Below are positions 41,700-48,696 of a stretch of DNA of 57,655 nt, piece by piece. The position numbers and the translations under genes were made by a program. Each line of letters begins with the position of its first letter. The first letter of the stretch is position 1. The notes under the pieces were generated by a model that was not told the origin of the DNA, made no database searches, and saw nothing but the letters and a program-made list of their open reading frames with translations. Location: positions 1 to 57,655 of the forward strand of contig DAUY01000005.1 of NCBI GenBank assembly GCA_002505345.1, in the 5' to 3' direction. The stretch comes from Methanomassiliicoccaceae archaeon UBA370. GTDB lineage: Archaea > Thermoplasmatota > Thermoplasmata > Methanomassiliicoccales > Methanomethylophilaceae.

Positions 41700-41790
41700 G
41701 GGCCGGCGATCGACCGTTTTCCGACACGGATGCCGCCGGCCCCCCTCCGGCATAAGCCGACACCGTGGACTCTGGCACATTTGAGGGAGC
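41700..41790 (+). ncRNA. Candidate structured small RNA
   Basis: The 264-nt gap between the ArsR start and the zinc-ribbon gene holds a strong inverted repeat. GGGCCGGCG (41700-41708) pairs perfectly with CGCCGGCCC (41734-41742), and inside it CCGT and ACGG can pair again. A second hairpin CGGC-ATAA-GCCG follows at 41748-41759. A TATA-like GTATTTTAAC (41669-41678) lies about 26 nt before the first stem, the right spacing for transcription to begin there. No known RNA family was recognised, and the 3' end is a guess. Confidence 0.4.
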
Positions 41791-41818
41791 GTTATGATGG
41801 AACGGCTGGACCCACTAA

Positions 41819-41831
41819 AGGTTTATTTATT
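41819..41831 (+). promoter_or_regulatory. TATA-like box of the zinc-ribbon gene
   Basis: AGGTTTATTTATT is centred about 27 nt before the ATG at 41853, with no Shine-Dalgarno. This supports a leaderless start at that ATG and not at the upstream in-frame ones. Confidence 0.55.
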
Positions 41832-41852
41832 GGTCGCACCTTCCGTACCTCA

Positions 41853-42023
41853 ATGGCCAAAAAGAAAGAGCCCGAACTTAGATTCCAGTGCCTCAAGTGC
41901 TACAAGACCTACAAGGGTCCTGAAGCCGAGCAGAAAGCCCTGGATTGCTGCGGGTCGTTCATCCAAGGGTACTGGAAGTACTACTCGAGATGGGGCGACA
42001 AGATGAAGTGGTACGGCCGCTGA
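41853..42023 (+). CDS. 56-residue zinc-ribbon protein
   Basis: The product is short and basic. It contains FQCLKCYKTYKG and then LDCCGSF, giving four cysteines that can hold one zinc. A C-terminal YWKYYSRWGDKMKWYGR is rich in aromatic and basic residues, as in small ribosome- or nucleic-acid-binding ribbons. The family was not recognised. The frame is open further upstream, but the leaderless promoter fits only ATG 41853. It stands alone, followed after 72 nt by a regulator gene. Confidence 0.75.
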   Translation: MAKKKEPELRFQCLKCYKTYKGPEAEQKALDCCGSFIQGYWKYYSRWGDKMKWYGR

Positions 42024-42095
42024 TCGCCAGGCGTGCCGTTGCCCCGTTTTTATTTTGGGGCGTTAAACCGAGCGTGTATAGTGGTAGGTGTCGGC

Positions 42096-42410
42096 ATGGA
42101 CGAGGACAGCGGGTTGACCAGCGGGTCTTATAAGGAGATCGAGCTCATAGAGCGCCATATTAAGATGCTCAGAATCACCAAGGAGAACCAACCCGTGGGG
42201 ATAATCAGGCTCTCCGAGATACTGGAACTTCCCAGGCACAAGGTCCGATACTCCCTGAGGATGCTCGAGCGCGACGGCGTGATCGTTGCGACGCCGGACG
42301 GGGCCGTGGTTTCAGACCGTTACGAATCCTTCATGCGCGAGATGTCCGAGTACCTACGGAAGCTGAAAGAACGGATCGAAGAGGTCCGGGCTCAGATTCC
42401 TGGTACGTAA
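42096..42410 (+). CDS. Small winged-helix regulator with C-terminal coiled coil
   Basis: The 104-residue protein has a winged helix (about 12-75: IELIERHIKMLRITKENQPV, then IIRLSEILELPRHKVRYSLRMLERDGVIV). A charged helix (about 80-100, MREMSEYLRKLKERIEEVR) likely dimerises. It resembles short archaeal predicted regulators. ATG 42096 is preceded by GGTAGGTG as Shine-Dalgarno. A GCCCC/GGGGC stem with a T-rich loop at about 42040-42061 lies between it and the zinc-ribbon gene. Confidence 0.8.
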   Translation: MDEDSGLTSGSYKEIELIERHIKMLRITKENQPVGIIRLSEILELPRHKVRYSLRMLERDGVIVATPDGAVVSDRYESFMREMSEYLRKLKERIEEVRAQIPGT

Positions 42411-42444
42411 TGCTTTAATACAAGCCGACCTTTGCACTTGACAG

Positions 42445-42517
42445 GCCGTCGTAGCTCAGTCGGTAGAGCGTGTGACTGTTAATCACAAGGTCCACGGTTC
42501 GAGCCCGTGCGACGGCG
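42445..42517 (+). tRNA. tRNA-Asn (anticodon GUU)
   Basis: The acceptor stem is GCCGUCG/CGACGGC. The anticodon loop is CUGUUAA (GUU) and the T arm is CACGG-UUCGAGC-CCGUG. The discriminator is G, with encoded CCA at 42518-42520. CTTTAATAC about 29 nt upstream is a likely TATA box, and a CTTTTTCC run follows the gene. Confidence 0.96.
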
Positions 42518-42569
42518 CCACTTTTTCCTCGATAGATTTTTATCCTATTCCTCTTCTAACCGTCCCTGG

Positions 42570-42642
42570 GGGCTCGTAGCTTAGCTGGCAGAGCGCCCGG
42601 CTCATAACCGGGTGGTCGTCGGTTCAAATCCGACCGGGCCCA
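42570..42642 (+). tRNA. tRNA with CAU anticodon (elongator Met or Ile2)
   Basis: The acceptor stem is GGGCUCG/CGGGCCC. The anticodon arm is CCCGG-CUCAUAA-CCGGG, and the T arm is GUCGG-UUCAAAU-CCGAC. The discriminator is A and CCA is not encoded. The G1-C72 pair, and the absence of the three G-C pairs next to the anticodon loop, argue against the initiator. The sequence resembles archaeal tRNA-Ile2, in which C34 is modified to agmatidine to read AUA, so automatic Met labelling may be wrong. GATTTTTATCC about 29 nt upstream is a likely TATA box. Confidence 0.9.
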
Positions 42643-42772
42643 CTTCCCAGATTTCACGTTGTTATCCGCTCAATGTGCCATAGCTGTTTTTTCGCCCACT
42701 TTTGCATGGTTTCCTGTCGTCTCGGACACGGGAAATCGAAAAGGCTTAATATAGAAGCAGACGTGTTTGCCT

Positions 42773-42783
42773 TCTATAAATAC
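42773..42783 (+). promoter_or_regulatory. TATA-like box of hdrD
   Basis: TCTATAAATAC is centred about 40 nt before the hdrD ATG at 42818. A start of transcription near 42804 would leave a short leader containing GAGGAAG as Shine-Dalgarno. Confidence 0.55.
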
Positions 42784-42817
42784 AGGTCGCGAACGCGGCC
42801 TTTTCCGAGGAAGACCA

Positions 42818-44551
42818 ATGGTGGAAATTACAATTAAAGCGGAAGCGCCCAAGTCGATTAAGCTCCCCAGAATACAGAAAGAGCTGACGCAGTGCGTTCA
42901 GTGCGGTTACTGCATTTCTGTGTGCGAGGCCCACGGACAGACCCCGTGGGAGTCGGTGACTCCCAGAGGAAAAATATACTACCTCAACCAGCTGGACAAG
43001 GCCGGGATGGGCCTCGAGGACAAGCTTCTTGGAAGGAATGTCACGGTGAGCCCCGAGTTTGTGGACGCGATGTACAAGTGCACAGGTTGCGGGAACTGCG
43101 AAGCGGTCTGCCATGCAAACATCCACCTGGTCGAACTCTGGGAGAACGTAAGGGCCTGGCTCGTCAAAAACAATTACGGACCGATGCCCGCGCACAAAGC
43201 GATGCACGAGAAAATCGAGGAGAACCACAACCCCTACGGCGAGCCCGACGAGACAAGGTCCGCCTGGTGGCCCAAGGATGTGGAGAACGCGGCCGTTCCG
43301 GATGTCATGTTCTTCGCCGGATGCACCGCATCCTACAGGATGATGGAGCTTGCGAAGGCCGGAGTGACCGTCCTTTCGAGGGCGGGAGTGAAGATCGGGA
43401 CCATGGGCTCCGAGGAATGGTGCTGCACCTCCCCTCTTATCAGGACCGGGGACAGGACCCTTTCCCTCAAGTTCTCGGAGCACACCGTCGAGACCGCGGA
43501 CGGCACAGGCGCCAAGGACATGGTCATGACGTGCTCAGGATGCTACAAGACGATCCTCAACGATGCCGGAAAATACTATTCGAAGACCGGACAGAACGTC
43601 CACCACTTCTCGCAGTACGTCGAAAAGCTGATCGCCGAGAGGAAACTGCCTCTCAACAACGAGTTCAAAGCGAAGGCGACCTACCACGACCCGTGCCACC
43701 TCGGAAGGCACGCCGGAGTGTTCGATCCCCCCCGGAACGTCATCAAGAAGATCAAAGGCCTCGAGTTCGTGGAGATGTACCGCAACAGGGAGGGCTCCAG
43801 ATGCTGCGGTGCGGGCGGAGGGTACAAGAGCCAGTACGGAGACTACGCAGTCAACGTTGCCGCCGAGAGGATAGCCGACGCGGAAGAAGTCGGCGCGGAG
43901 CTCATAATAACCTGCTGCCCGTTCTGCGTCCTTAACCTGAGGGCAGGTGCCAAGAAGGCCGGCTCCAAGATCAAGGTAATGGACCTCTCAGAAGTACTGC
44001 TCCAGGTGACGGCCCCCAAGGAAGAGGCGCCGGCGAAGCCCGCTGCCAAGGCCGAGGCCGTCCCTGCCAAGGTCGCGGAGACGCCTAAGGAAGTGGCGAA
44101 GCCGGAAGTGACGCCCAAGGAGGTCGCCAAGCCGGCCGACACCCCGAAGGAAGTGGCAAAACAGCAGACCACTCCGAAGGAGGTCGTCAAGGCGGTGGCG
44201 GCCGAGCCTTCCGAATGGGTCGAGAAGGAGACCGAAGAGGTTTATATCGACGACTACACCGACAACTCTCCCGAGGCCCTTGTAAGAAGGGCCGCTTGGA
44301 ACAACGGACTGAGGTGCAGGAGGAACTACGGCATCGAACGCATACCCGTCGCCTTCGTGAAAGGGAGGGTCGCCGTGTTCGTAGAGCCGAAAGGTTCCGA
44401 CATGACCATGGACAGCAAGCTCAGGGCCAAAGGATGGACCGTCCTCAGGTACAACGAGGAGGACATCACGGACGGCGCAATGCAGGGCGAGGACATCGCC
44501 AAAGCTGTGAAGGAAAACCTCAAGGCCGCCAAGAAGAAAAAGAAACGGTAA
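42818..44551 (+). CDS. hdrD: HdrD-type heterodisulfide reductase subunit with C-terminal extension
   Basis: The 577-residue product has an HdrD core of about 395 residues. Two [4Fe-4S] ferredoxin motifs are present (C26-C29-C32-C36 and C88-C91-C94-C98). Two CCG modules follow (C169, CC202-203, C239/C242; C293, CC329-330, CC366-367, C370), which in HdrD/HdrB hold the noncubane cluster that splits the CoM-S-S-CoB disulfide. An Ala/Pro/Lys linker with four TPKEVAK-like units follows (422-461). The last domain (about 470-560: PEALVRRAAWNNGLRCRR, RIPVAFVKGRVAVFVEP, KLRAKGWTVLRYNEEDI) resembles Vsr/DUF559 nucleases but lacks the catalytic Asp. HdrD of Methanosarcina ends near 410. No hdrE is adjacent. 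Confidence 0.88.
   Translation: MVEITIKAEAPKSIKLPRIQKELTQCVQCGYCISVCEAHGQTPWESVTPRGKIYYLNQLDKAGMGLEDKLLGRNVTVSPEFVDAMYKCTGCGNCEAVCHANIHLVELWENVRAWLVKNNYGPMPAHKAMHEKIEENHNPYGEPDETRSAWWPKDVENAAVPDVMFFAGCTASYRMMELAKAGVTVLSRAGVKIGTMGSEEWCCTSPLIRTGDRTLSLKFSEHTVETADGTGAKDMVMTCSGCYKTILNDAGKYYSKTGQNVHHFSQYVEKLIAERKLPLNNEFKAKATYHDPCHLGRHAGVFDPPRNVIKKIKGLEFVEMYRNREGSRCCGAGGGYKSQYGDYAVNVAAERIADAEEVGAELIITCCPFCVLNLRAGAKKAGSKIKVMDLSEVLLQVTAPKEEAPAKPAAKAEAVPAKVAETPKEVAKPEVTPKEVAKPADTPKEVAKQQTTPKEVVKAVAAEPSEWVEKETEEVYIDDYTDNSPEALVRRAAWNNGLRCRRNYGIERIPVAFVKGRVAVFVEPKGSDMTMDSKLRAKGWTVLRYNEEDITDGAMQGEDIAKAVKENLKAAKKKKKR
44081..44200 (+). repeat. Four 30-nt tandem units encoding TPKEVAK-type decapeptides
   Basis: Units start at 44081, 44111, 44141 and 44171, exactly 30 nt apart. 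They encode TPKEVAKPEV, TPKEVAKPAD, TPKEVAKQQT and TPKEVVKAVA. Units 1 and 3 share AAGGAAGTGGC while units 2 and 4 share AAGGAGGTCG. This suggests a 30-nt duplication followed by a 60-nt duplication. Confidence 0.85.
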
Positions 44552-44569
44552 ACAGAGTGCTGCGTGAAG

Positions 44570-47305
44570 ATGCCCTTCGACATGCTGAGCCCTTGGCTCG
44601 CCGAAATGCTCAGAGAGAGGGGGATCGATGAACCCACCGAGCCGCAGGCGGACGCCATACCCAAGATATCCAAGGGCCTGAACGTACTGCTTGTCGCTCC
44701 CACCGGAATAGGGAAGACCGAAGCGGCGGTGCTTCCGGTGCTCGACGAGCTCAAGCGGAGCGGCGGGGCCGGTTTTCAATGCATATATATCACTCCGCTT
44801 CGGGCCCTTAACCGAGATATGCTGAAAAGGCTGGAAGATTACGGGAAAGAGTCCGGCATATCGGTGGGCGTCAGGCACGGGGACACCACCCAGAGCGAGA
44901 GGAACAGCCAGTCCAGGAACCCTCCCCAGATACTCATCACCACTCCGGAGACCCTTCAGGTGCTTTTTACCGGGAAGGTGCTCAGAGAACATCTGAAAAA
45001 AGTGCGCTGGGTCGTGATAGACGAGATACACGAGCTTGCTGATAACGAGAGAGGTGCCCAGCTCACCGTCGCGTTGGAGCGCCTCGCCGGGATCGCCGGG
45101 GAATTCCAGAGGATCGGCCTTTCCGCCACCGTCGGCGACACCGAAGAGGTGAAGAACTTCCTGTCCGGAGTCGGAAGAGAGGTGACGGTCTGCAGGCACG
45201 ACACCCACAGGGACTACGACATAACCGTCGAATGCCCCCTGCCGGAATCCGACCCCAAGCTCCTGGACAAACTTCAGACAGACCCCGAGATGATGGGCGT
45301 GATGATGCATGCCCGCAGGCTGATCGACGCGGGCCGTTCCACTTTGTTCTTCGTAAACACGAGGGAGACGGCCGAGTGGCTGGCCGCCCGATATCGCCTC
45401 TGGGACCCCGATTTCTCGATAGACGTGCACCACGGCTCTCTTTCGAAGGAGAACAGGATGGACATGGAGGACCGTTTCAAAAACGGGGACCTTAAGGCCC
45501 TCGTGTGCACGTCATCCCTCGAACTGGGCATAGATGTGGGCAGCACCGACCTTGTCATCCAGTTCAATTCGCCCAGACAGGTGTCCAGGATGGTACAGCG
45601 CGCCGGGCGCGCCGGGCACCGTGTGGGCGAGACCATAAAGGCGAGGATAATCGCCACGGCCCCGGACGAGGTGGCCGAAGCAATGGTCGTAGCCAAAAGG
45701 TCCGACGACCGTAAGATGGAGGTTCTGGAAGGAAGGAAATGCCCGCTAACCGTGGTGGCCAACCAGCTTGTGGCGATGACCATGGGCGGCCGGGTGGACA
45801 GGGACAAGGCATTCTCGTTCTTCAGGAGGGCTTATCCGTTCAGCACCCTCGAGAGATCGGAGATGGACGAGGTCCTCGAACAGCTGAAATCCATCAAGAT
45901 GATATTCGAGGACGAGGATGGTTTCAGGCGTTCCAGGCGGGGGATGGACTACTTCTACAGCAACATCTCGATGATCCCCGACGAGAGGACATATCTCATA
46001 CGCGACATCGGCACCAGGTCTGTCATCGGCACGCTGGACGAGAGCTTCGTTGCGACCTTCGCAGAGGAGTATGCCATGTTCATCGCCAAAGGGAGGACCT
46101 GGAGGATAGTGGAGATGAGGGAGGACGAGCTCCTGGTGGAGGAGGCGAGGGAGATTGGCTCCGTGCCCTCCTGGACCGGCTCTGACATACCTGTTCCATT
46201 CGAGGTCGCCATGGAGGTGGGGCGGATGCGCAGGCTCCGCAACTACAAGGACTATCCATGCGACGACAATTGTGCCAGAACTGTGAAATCTTTCCTTTCT
46301 TCGCAGGGTGAGAACCCTATGCCCACCGACCGCACGGTTACTCTGGAGGTCGGTGACAGGATAGCCATAATCAACTGCTGCTTCGGGACCAAGGTCAACG
46401 AGACCATCAGCAAGATCGTTTCTGCGCTTCTTACGGCCCGTTTCGGGGAGAGCGTCGGCGTCTCCACCGACCCTTACCGCATAATACTGGAACTTCCCCG
46501 CAACATCTCCAAAGAGGACCTGGAGAGCACATTCAGGCTGATACGGCCCGGTACTGTGGAAGACCTCTGCCGCAAGACCATACTTAACTCCACTTTCCTG
46601 AAGTGGAGGTTCGTCTACGTCGCGAAGAAGTTCGGCATTATCGAGAAGGAGGCGGACCACCGCTTCATGAACTTCAACCGCCTGTTCGACATACACATGG
46701 GCACGCCCGCTTACAACGAGGCGGTGAACAAGGTCCTCTGGGACGATCTGGACATACCTAACACCGAGATGGTCGTCTCCCTGATGGCCGAGGGCGGCAT
46801 AGAGGTCGTTTCCGGAAGGGTCGCCCCGATAGGTATGGAGGGCATAGTACGCTCCAAAGAGCTGATGCAGCCCATCCGGGCAGACCATTCCATACTGATG
46901 GCTATGAAGAAAAGGATCGACGACGAGACGCTTTTCGCCACCTGTCTCAACTGCGGGTCCCAGTGGAGGTTCAGGGTGGGTGACGCCCCGAACAGGCCTT
47001 CGTGCCACAACTGCGGCGGAGTGATGATAGCCGTCCTTAAGGAATACGAACGGGAGAACGTCAAACTTCTCAGGCAGAAGCGCATGACCCCCCAGGAGAA
47101 GAAAGAAGTTCTCCGCATGTCGAGGAACGCCAACCTGGTGAGGGAGCAGGGAAAAAGGGCCATTTTCACTCTGGCAGGAAGAGGCATAGGGCCGGACGGC
47201 GCATCCAGGATCCTTCGCGGAATACATCTGGACGAGGACGATTTCCTCAGGGACATTATGTCGGCGGAAGTCCTTTACGCCAAGAACAAGAGGTTCTGGG
47301 ACTGA
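44570..47305 (+). CDS. Lhr-type superfamily 2 DNA/RNA helicase
   Basis: The roughly 911-residue protein matches archaeal Lhr: APTGIGKTEAAVLPVL (Walker A), TPLRALNRDM, TTPETLQVLF, DEIHEL (Walker B), GLSATVGD, SLELGIDVGSTDLVIQ, and RMVQRAGRAGHR (motif VI). A winged helix and Lhr-core C-terminal domain follow, with a late four-cysteine zinc ribbon (CLNCGSQWRF...PSCHNCGG). Lhr proteins are 3'-5' DNA translocases linked to DNA repair and, in some archaea, to RNA processing. GTG 44564 is an alternative start. It follows hdrD by under 20 nt, and a functional link is not evident. Confidence 0.92.
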   Translation: MPFDMLSPWLAEMLRERGIDEPTEPQADAIPKISKGLNVLLVAPTGIGKTEAAVLPVLDELKRSGGAGFQCIYITPLRALNRDMLKRLEDYGKESGISVGVRHGDTTQSERNSQSRNPPQILITTPETLQVLFTGKVLREHLKKVRWVVIDEIHELADNERGAQLTVALERLAGIAGEFQRIGLSATVGDTEEVKNFLSGVGREVTVCRHDTHRDYDITVECPLPESDPKLLDKLQTDPEMMGVMMHARRLIDAGRSTLFFVNTRETAEWLAARYRLWDPDFSIDVHHGSLSKENRMDMEDRFKNGDLKALVCTSSLELGIDVGSTDLVIQFNSPRQVSRMVQRAGRAGHRVGETIKARIIATAPDEVAEAMVVAKRSDDRKMEVLEGRKCPLTVVANQLVAMTMGGRVDRDKAFSFFRRAYPFSTLERSEMDEVLEQLKSIKMIFEDEDGFRRSRRGMDYFYSNISMIPDERTYLIRDIGTRSVIGTLDESFVATFAEEYAMFIAKGRTWRIVEMREDELLVEEAREIGSVPSWTGSDIPVPFEVAMEVGRMRRLRNYKDYPCDDNCARTVKSFLSSQGENPMPTDRTVTLEVGDRIAIINCCFGTKVNETISKIVSALLTARFGESVGVSTDPYRIILELPRNISKEDLESTFRLIRPGTVEDLCRKTILNSTFLKWRFVYVAKKFGIIEKEADHRFMNFNRLFDIHMGTPAYNEAVNKVLWDDLDIPNTEMVVSLMAEGGIEVVSGRVAPIGMEGIVRSKELMQPIRADHSILMAMKKRIDDETLFATCLNCGSQWRFRVGDAPNRPSCHNCGGVMIAVLKEYERENVKLLRQKRMTPQEKKEVLRMSRNANLVREQGKRAIFTLAGRGIGPDGASRILRGIHLDEDDFLRDIMSAEVLYAKNKRFWD

Positions 47306-47308
47306 AAC

Positions 47309-47875
47309 TCAGAAATCCAGAGGCATCTTCGTGGGGCCGTACTCCCTGAGGTCCTGGATTATGACCGTTAAGAGATCCCCCTGGGAGATGGTCCTCTCCG
47401 CATGATATACTATTCCGTCGTCCTGTCCGACCCAGCGCGTTACGGCTTCTCCCGCCTCTTCGTCGGTTTCCACGTAGACGTGGACGTCTTTATCTCCGTA
47501 GTTCAAAGTGGAGTAGCCATCGATGCTATCTATCATAGTCCCGTAGTCCGGACTGGAAGTGAATATCCACCTCTTCTCGAGCTGATATGGCTTATCGGTG
47601 TTGGTGGACGAGTCGTGGTAGGTTATGCTGCTGGTTGTGGTGACCCTCGTCTCTCCCAGGATCTCCATGTAAGTGGTGGTCACGGTTCCCCAGATGCCCG
47701 TTGTAATGGTGTCCCCGTCGACATTCTCGTATTGATGCGTCCCGGATACCTGGTACTCGTAGTAGGTCGCCTCATAGTCCTTGAGGACCACATATCCCAA
47801 CGAGGCTACCACTATGACCACTACCACCGCAACTAGCATCATCGAAACGACGGATTTGCTTTTTCTTGCTGCCAT
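47309..47875 (-). CDS. Membrane-anchored protein of unknown function
   Basis: The 188-residue product has a basic N-terminus (MAARKSKS) and one membrane helix (about 10-32). A beta-rich extracellular part follows with repeated YYEYQVSGTHQYENVDGDT and TTTYMEILGETRVTTTSS stretches. There is no recognisable domain. It converges on lhr with 3 nt between stops. On the minus strand CATACTTAATTAG near 47914 is a possible TATA box and GGAAGTG a Shine-Dalgarno. Confidence 0.75.
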   Translation of the reverse strand: MAARKSKSVVSMMLVAVVVVIVVASLGYVVLKDYEATYYEYQVSGTHQYENVDGDTITTGIWGTVTTTYMEILGETRVTTTSSITYHDSSTNTDKPYQLEKRWIFTSSPDYGTMIDSIDGYSTLNYGDKDVHVYVETDEEAGEAVTRWVGQDDGIVYHAERTISQGDLLTVIIQDLREYGPTKMPLDF

Positions 47876-47933
47876 CGGGCACTTCCAGCCTGTAAGTACA
47901 CGAACAACTAATTAAGTATGCGCAAGCGGGGGC

Positions 47934-48656
47934 TCAGATGAAGCCGCCTTTGACCGAGAATTCGTTTTCCTTCACGGGCGCCTCCGGCTCTTTCAGGGAC
48001 ACGTTCTTTTTGGCGTAGAATCCTTTGCAAACGAGGTAGACCTCGGACGATGTGTCCCTGGAGGCGGCGGGCGAATGTATCTTCACGGATGCGAAACGGT
48101 CTTCCAACTGTTTCTCGATGGTGCCGAACATATCTCCCATGAAGACCTTCATCACCAGCTTGCCGTTCTTCTTGAGTATGCGGTCGCATACGTTCACGGC
48201 GAACGTGCAAAGATGGATGGACCGGGCGTGGTCCATCGAGTACTGGCCGGCGATGTTGGGCGCCATGTCTGAGAGGACTATGTCCGTTTTGCCGCCTATT
48301 CTGGACAGGAGCTCTATCATCGTGGCGTCGTCTGTTATGTCGCCGAGTATCGTCTCGACGCCTTCCATCGGACGGATCTTCCTAAGGTCCACGCCGATGA
48401 CCTTGCCTGCATCGCCCACTTTCTCTTTGGCGACCTGCAACCAGCCTCCCGGGCAGGCCCCGAGGTCCACCACGGAGTCGCCTTCCCTGAAGATGCCGAA
48501 GCGTTCGTCGATCTGAAGGAGCTTGTAAGAGGCCCTCGAACGGTAGCCCTGCTTCTTTGCGAGCTTATAGTAATGCTCGTGCCTCCTCTCCTCAACCCAA
48601 CGGTCGTGAATTCCCACGGACCGCCCATCGCGTTTACCGTTAAACCCTTTTCCCAC
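47934..48656 (-). CDS. rlmE: FtsJ/RlmE-like rRNA (uridine-2'-O)-methyltransferase
   Basis: The 240-residue product has the RrmJ fold and K-D-K-E tetrad elements: KKQGYRSRASYKLLQIDERF, SAM site VVDLGACPGGWLQVA, the catalytic Asp in DIVLSDMAPN, Lys in GKLVMKVFMGD, and Glu in SSEVYLVCKGF. It methylates ribose in the large-subunit rRNA A loop. The 20-30 extra C-terminal residues look unstructured. The start is uncertain: GTG 48656 gives a basic extension (MGKGFNGKRDGRS), and GTG 48617 gives a family-like start. The gene is divergent from purM. Confidence 0.92.
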   Translation of the reverse strand: MGKGFNGKRDGRSVGIHDRWVEERRHEHYYKLAKKQGYRSRASYKLLQIDERFGIFREGDSVVDLGACPGGWLQVAKEKVGDAGKVIGVDLRKIRPMEGVETILGDITDDATMIELLSRIGGKTDIVLSDMAPNIAGQYSMDHARSIHLCTFAVNVCDRILKKNGKLVMKVFMGDMFGTIEKQLEDRFASVKIHSPAASRDTSSEVYLVCKGFYAKKNVSLKEPEAPVKENEFSVKGGFI

Positions 48657-48660
48657 GTCA

Positions 48661-48687
48661 TAAATATACTACGGGGATATTCCGTAG
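48661..48687. promoter_or_regulatory. Divergent promoter with inverted repeat between rlmE and purM
   Basis: TAAATATAC at 48661-48669 is TATA-like for purM (ATG 48697). Next to it CTACGG (48669-48674) and CCGTAG (48682-48687) form an inverted repeat with a 7-nt GGATATT spacer. This resembles an operator overlapping the likely transcription start. Confidence 0.4.
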
Positions 48688-48696
48688 GCGAGTGCG

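Noticed and set aside
41780..41830. Possible C/D box sRNA (TATGATGG resembling a C box)
   Set aside because: No D box (CTGA) at suitable spacing and no C'/D' pair; the stretch is mostly the promoter of the zinc-ribbon gene.
44081..44200. Tandem repeat considered as a CRISPR-like array
   Set aside because: Units are contiguous, lack spacers, and lie in frame inside hdrD. They encode a protein linker.
45746..47227. Minus-strand frame (493 codons) opposite lhr
   Set aside because: Shadow of the Lhr coding sequence, with no promoter or family match.
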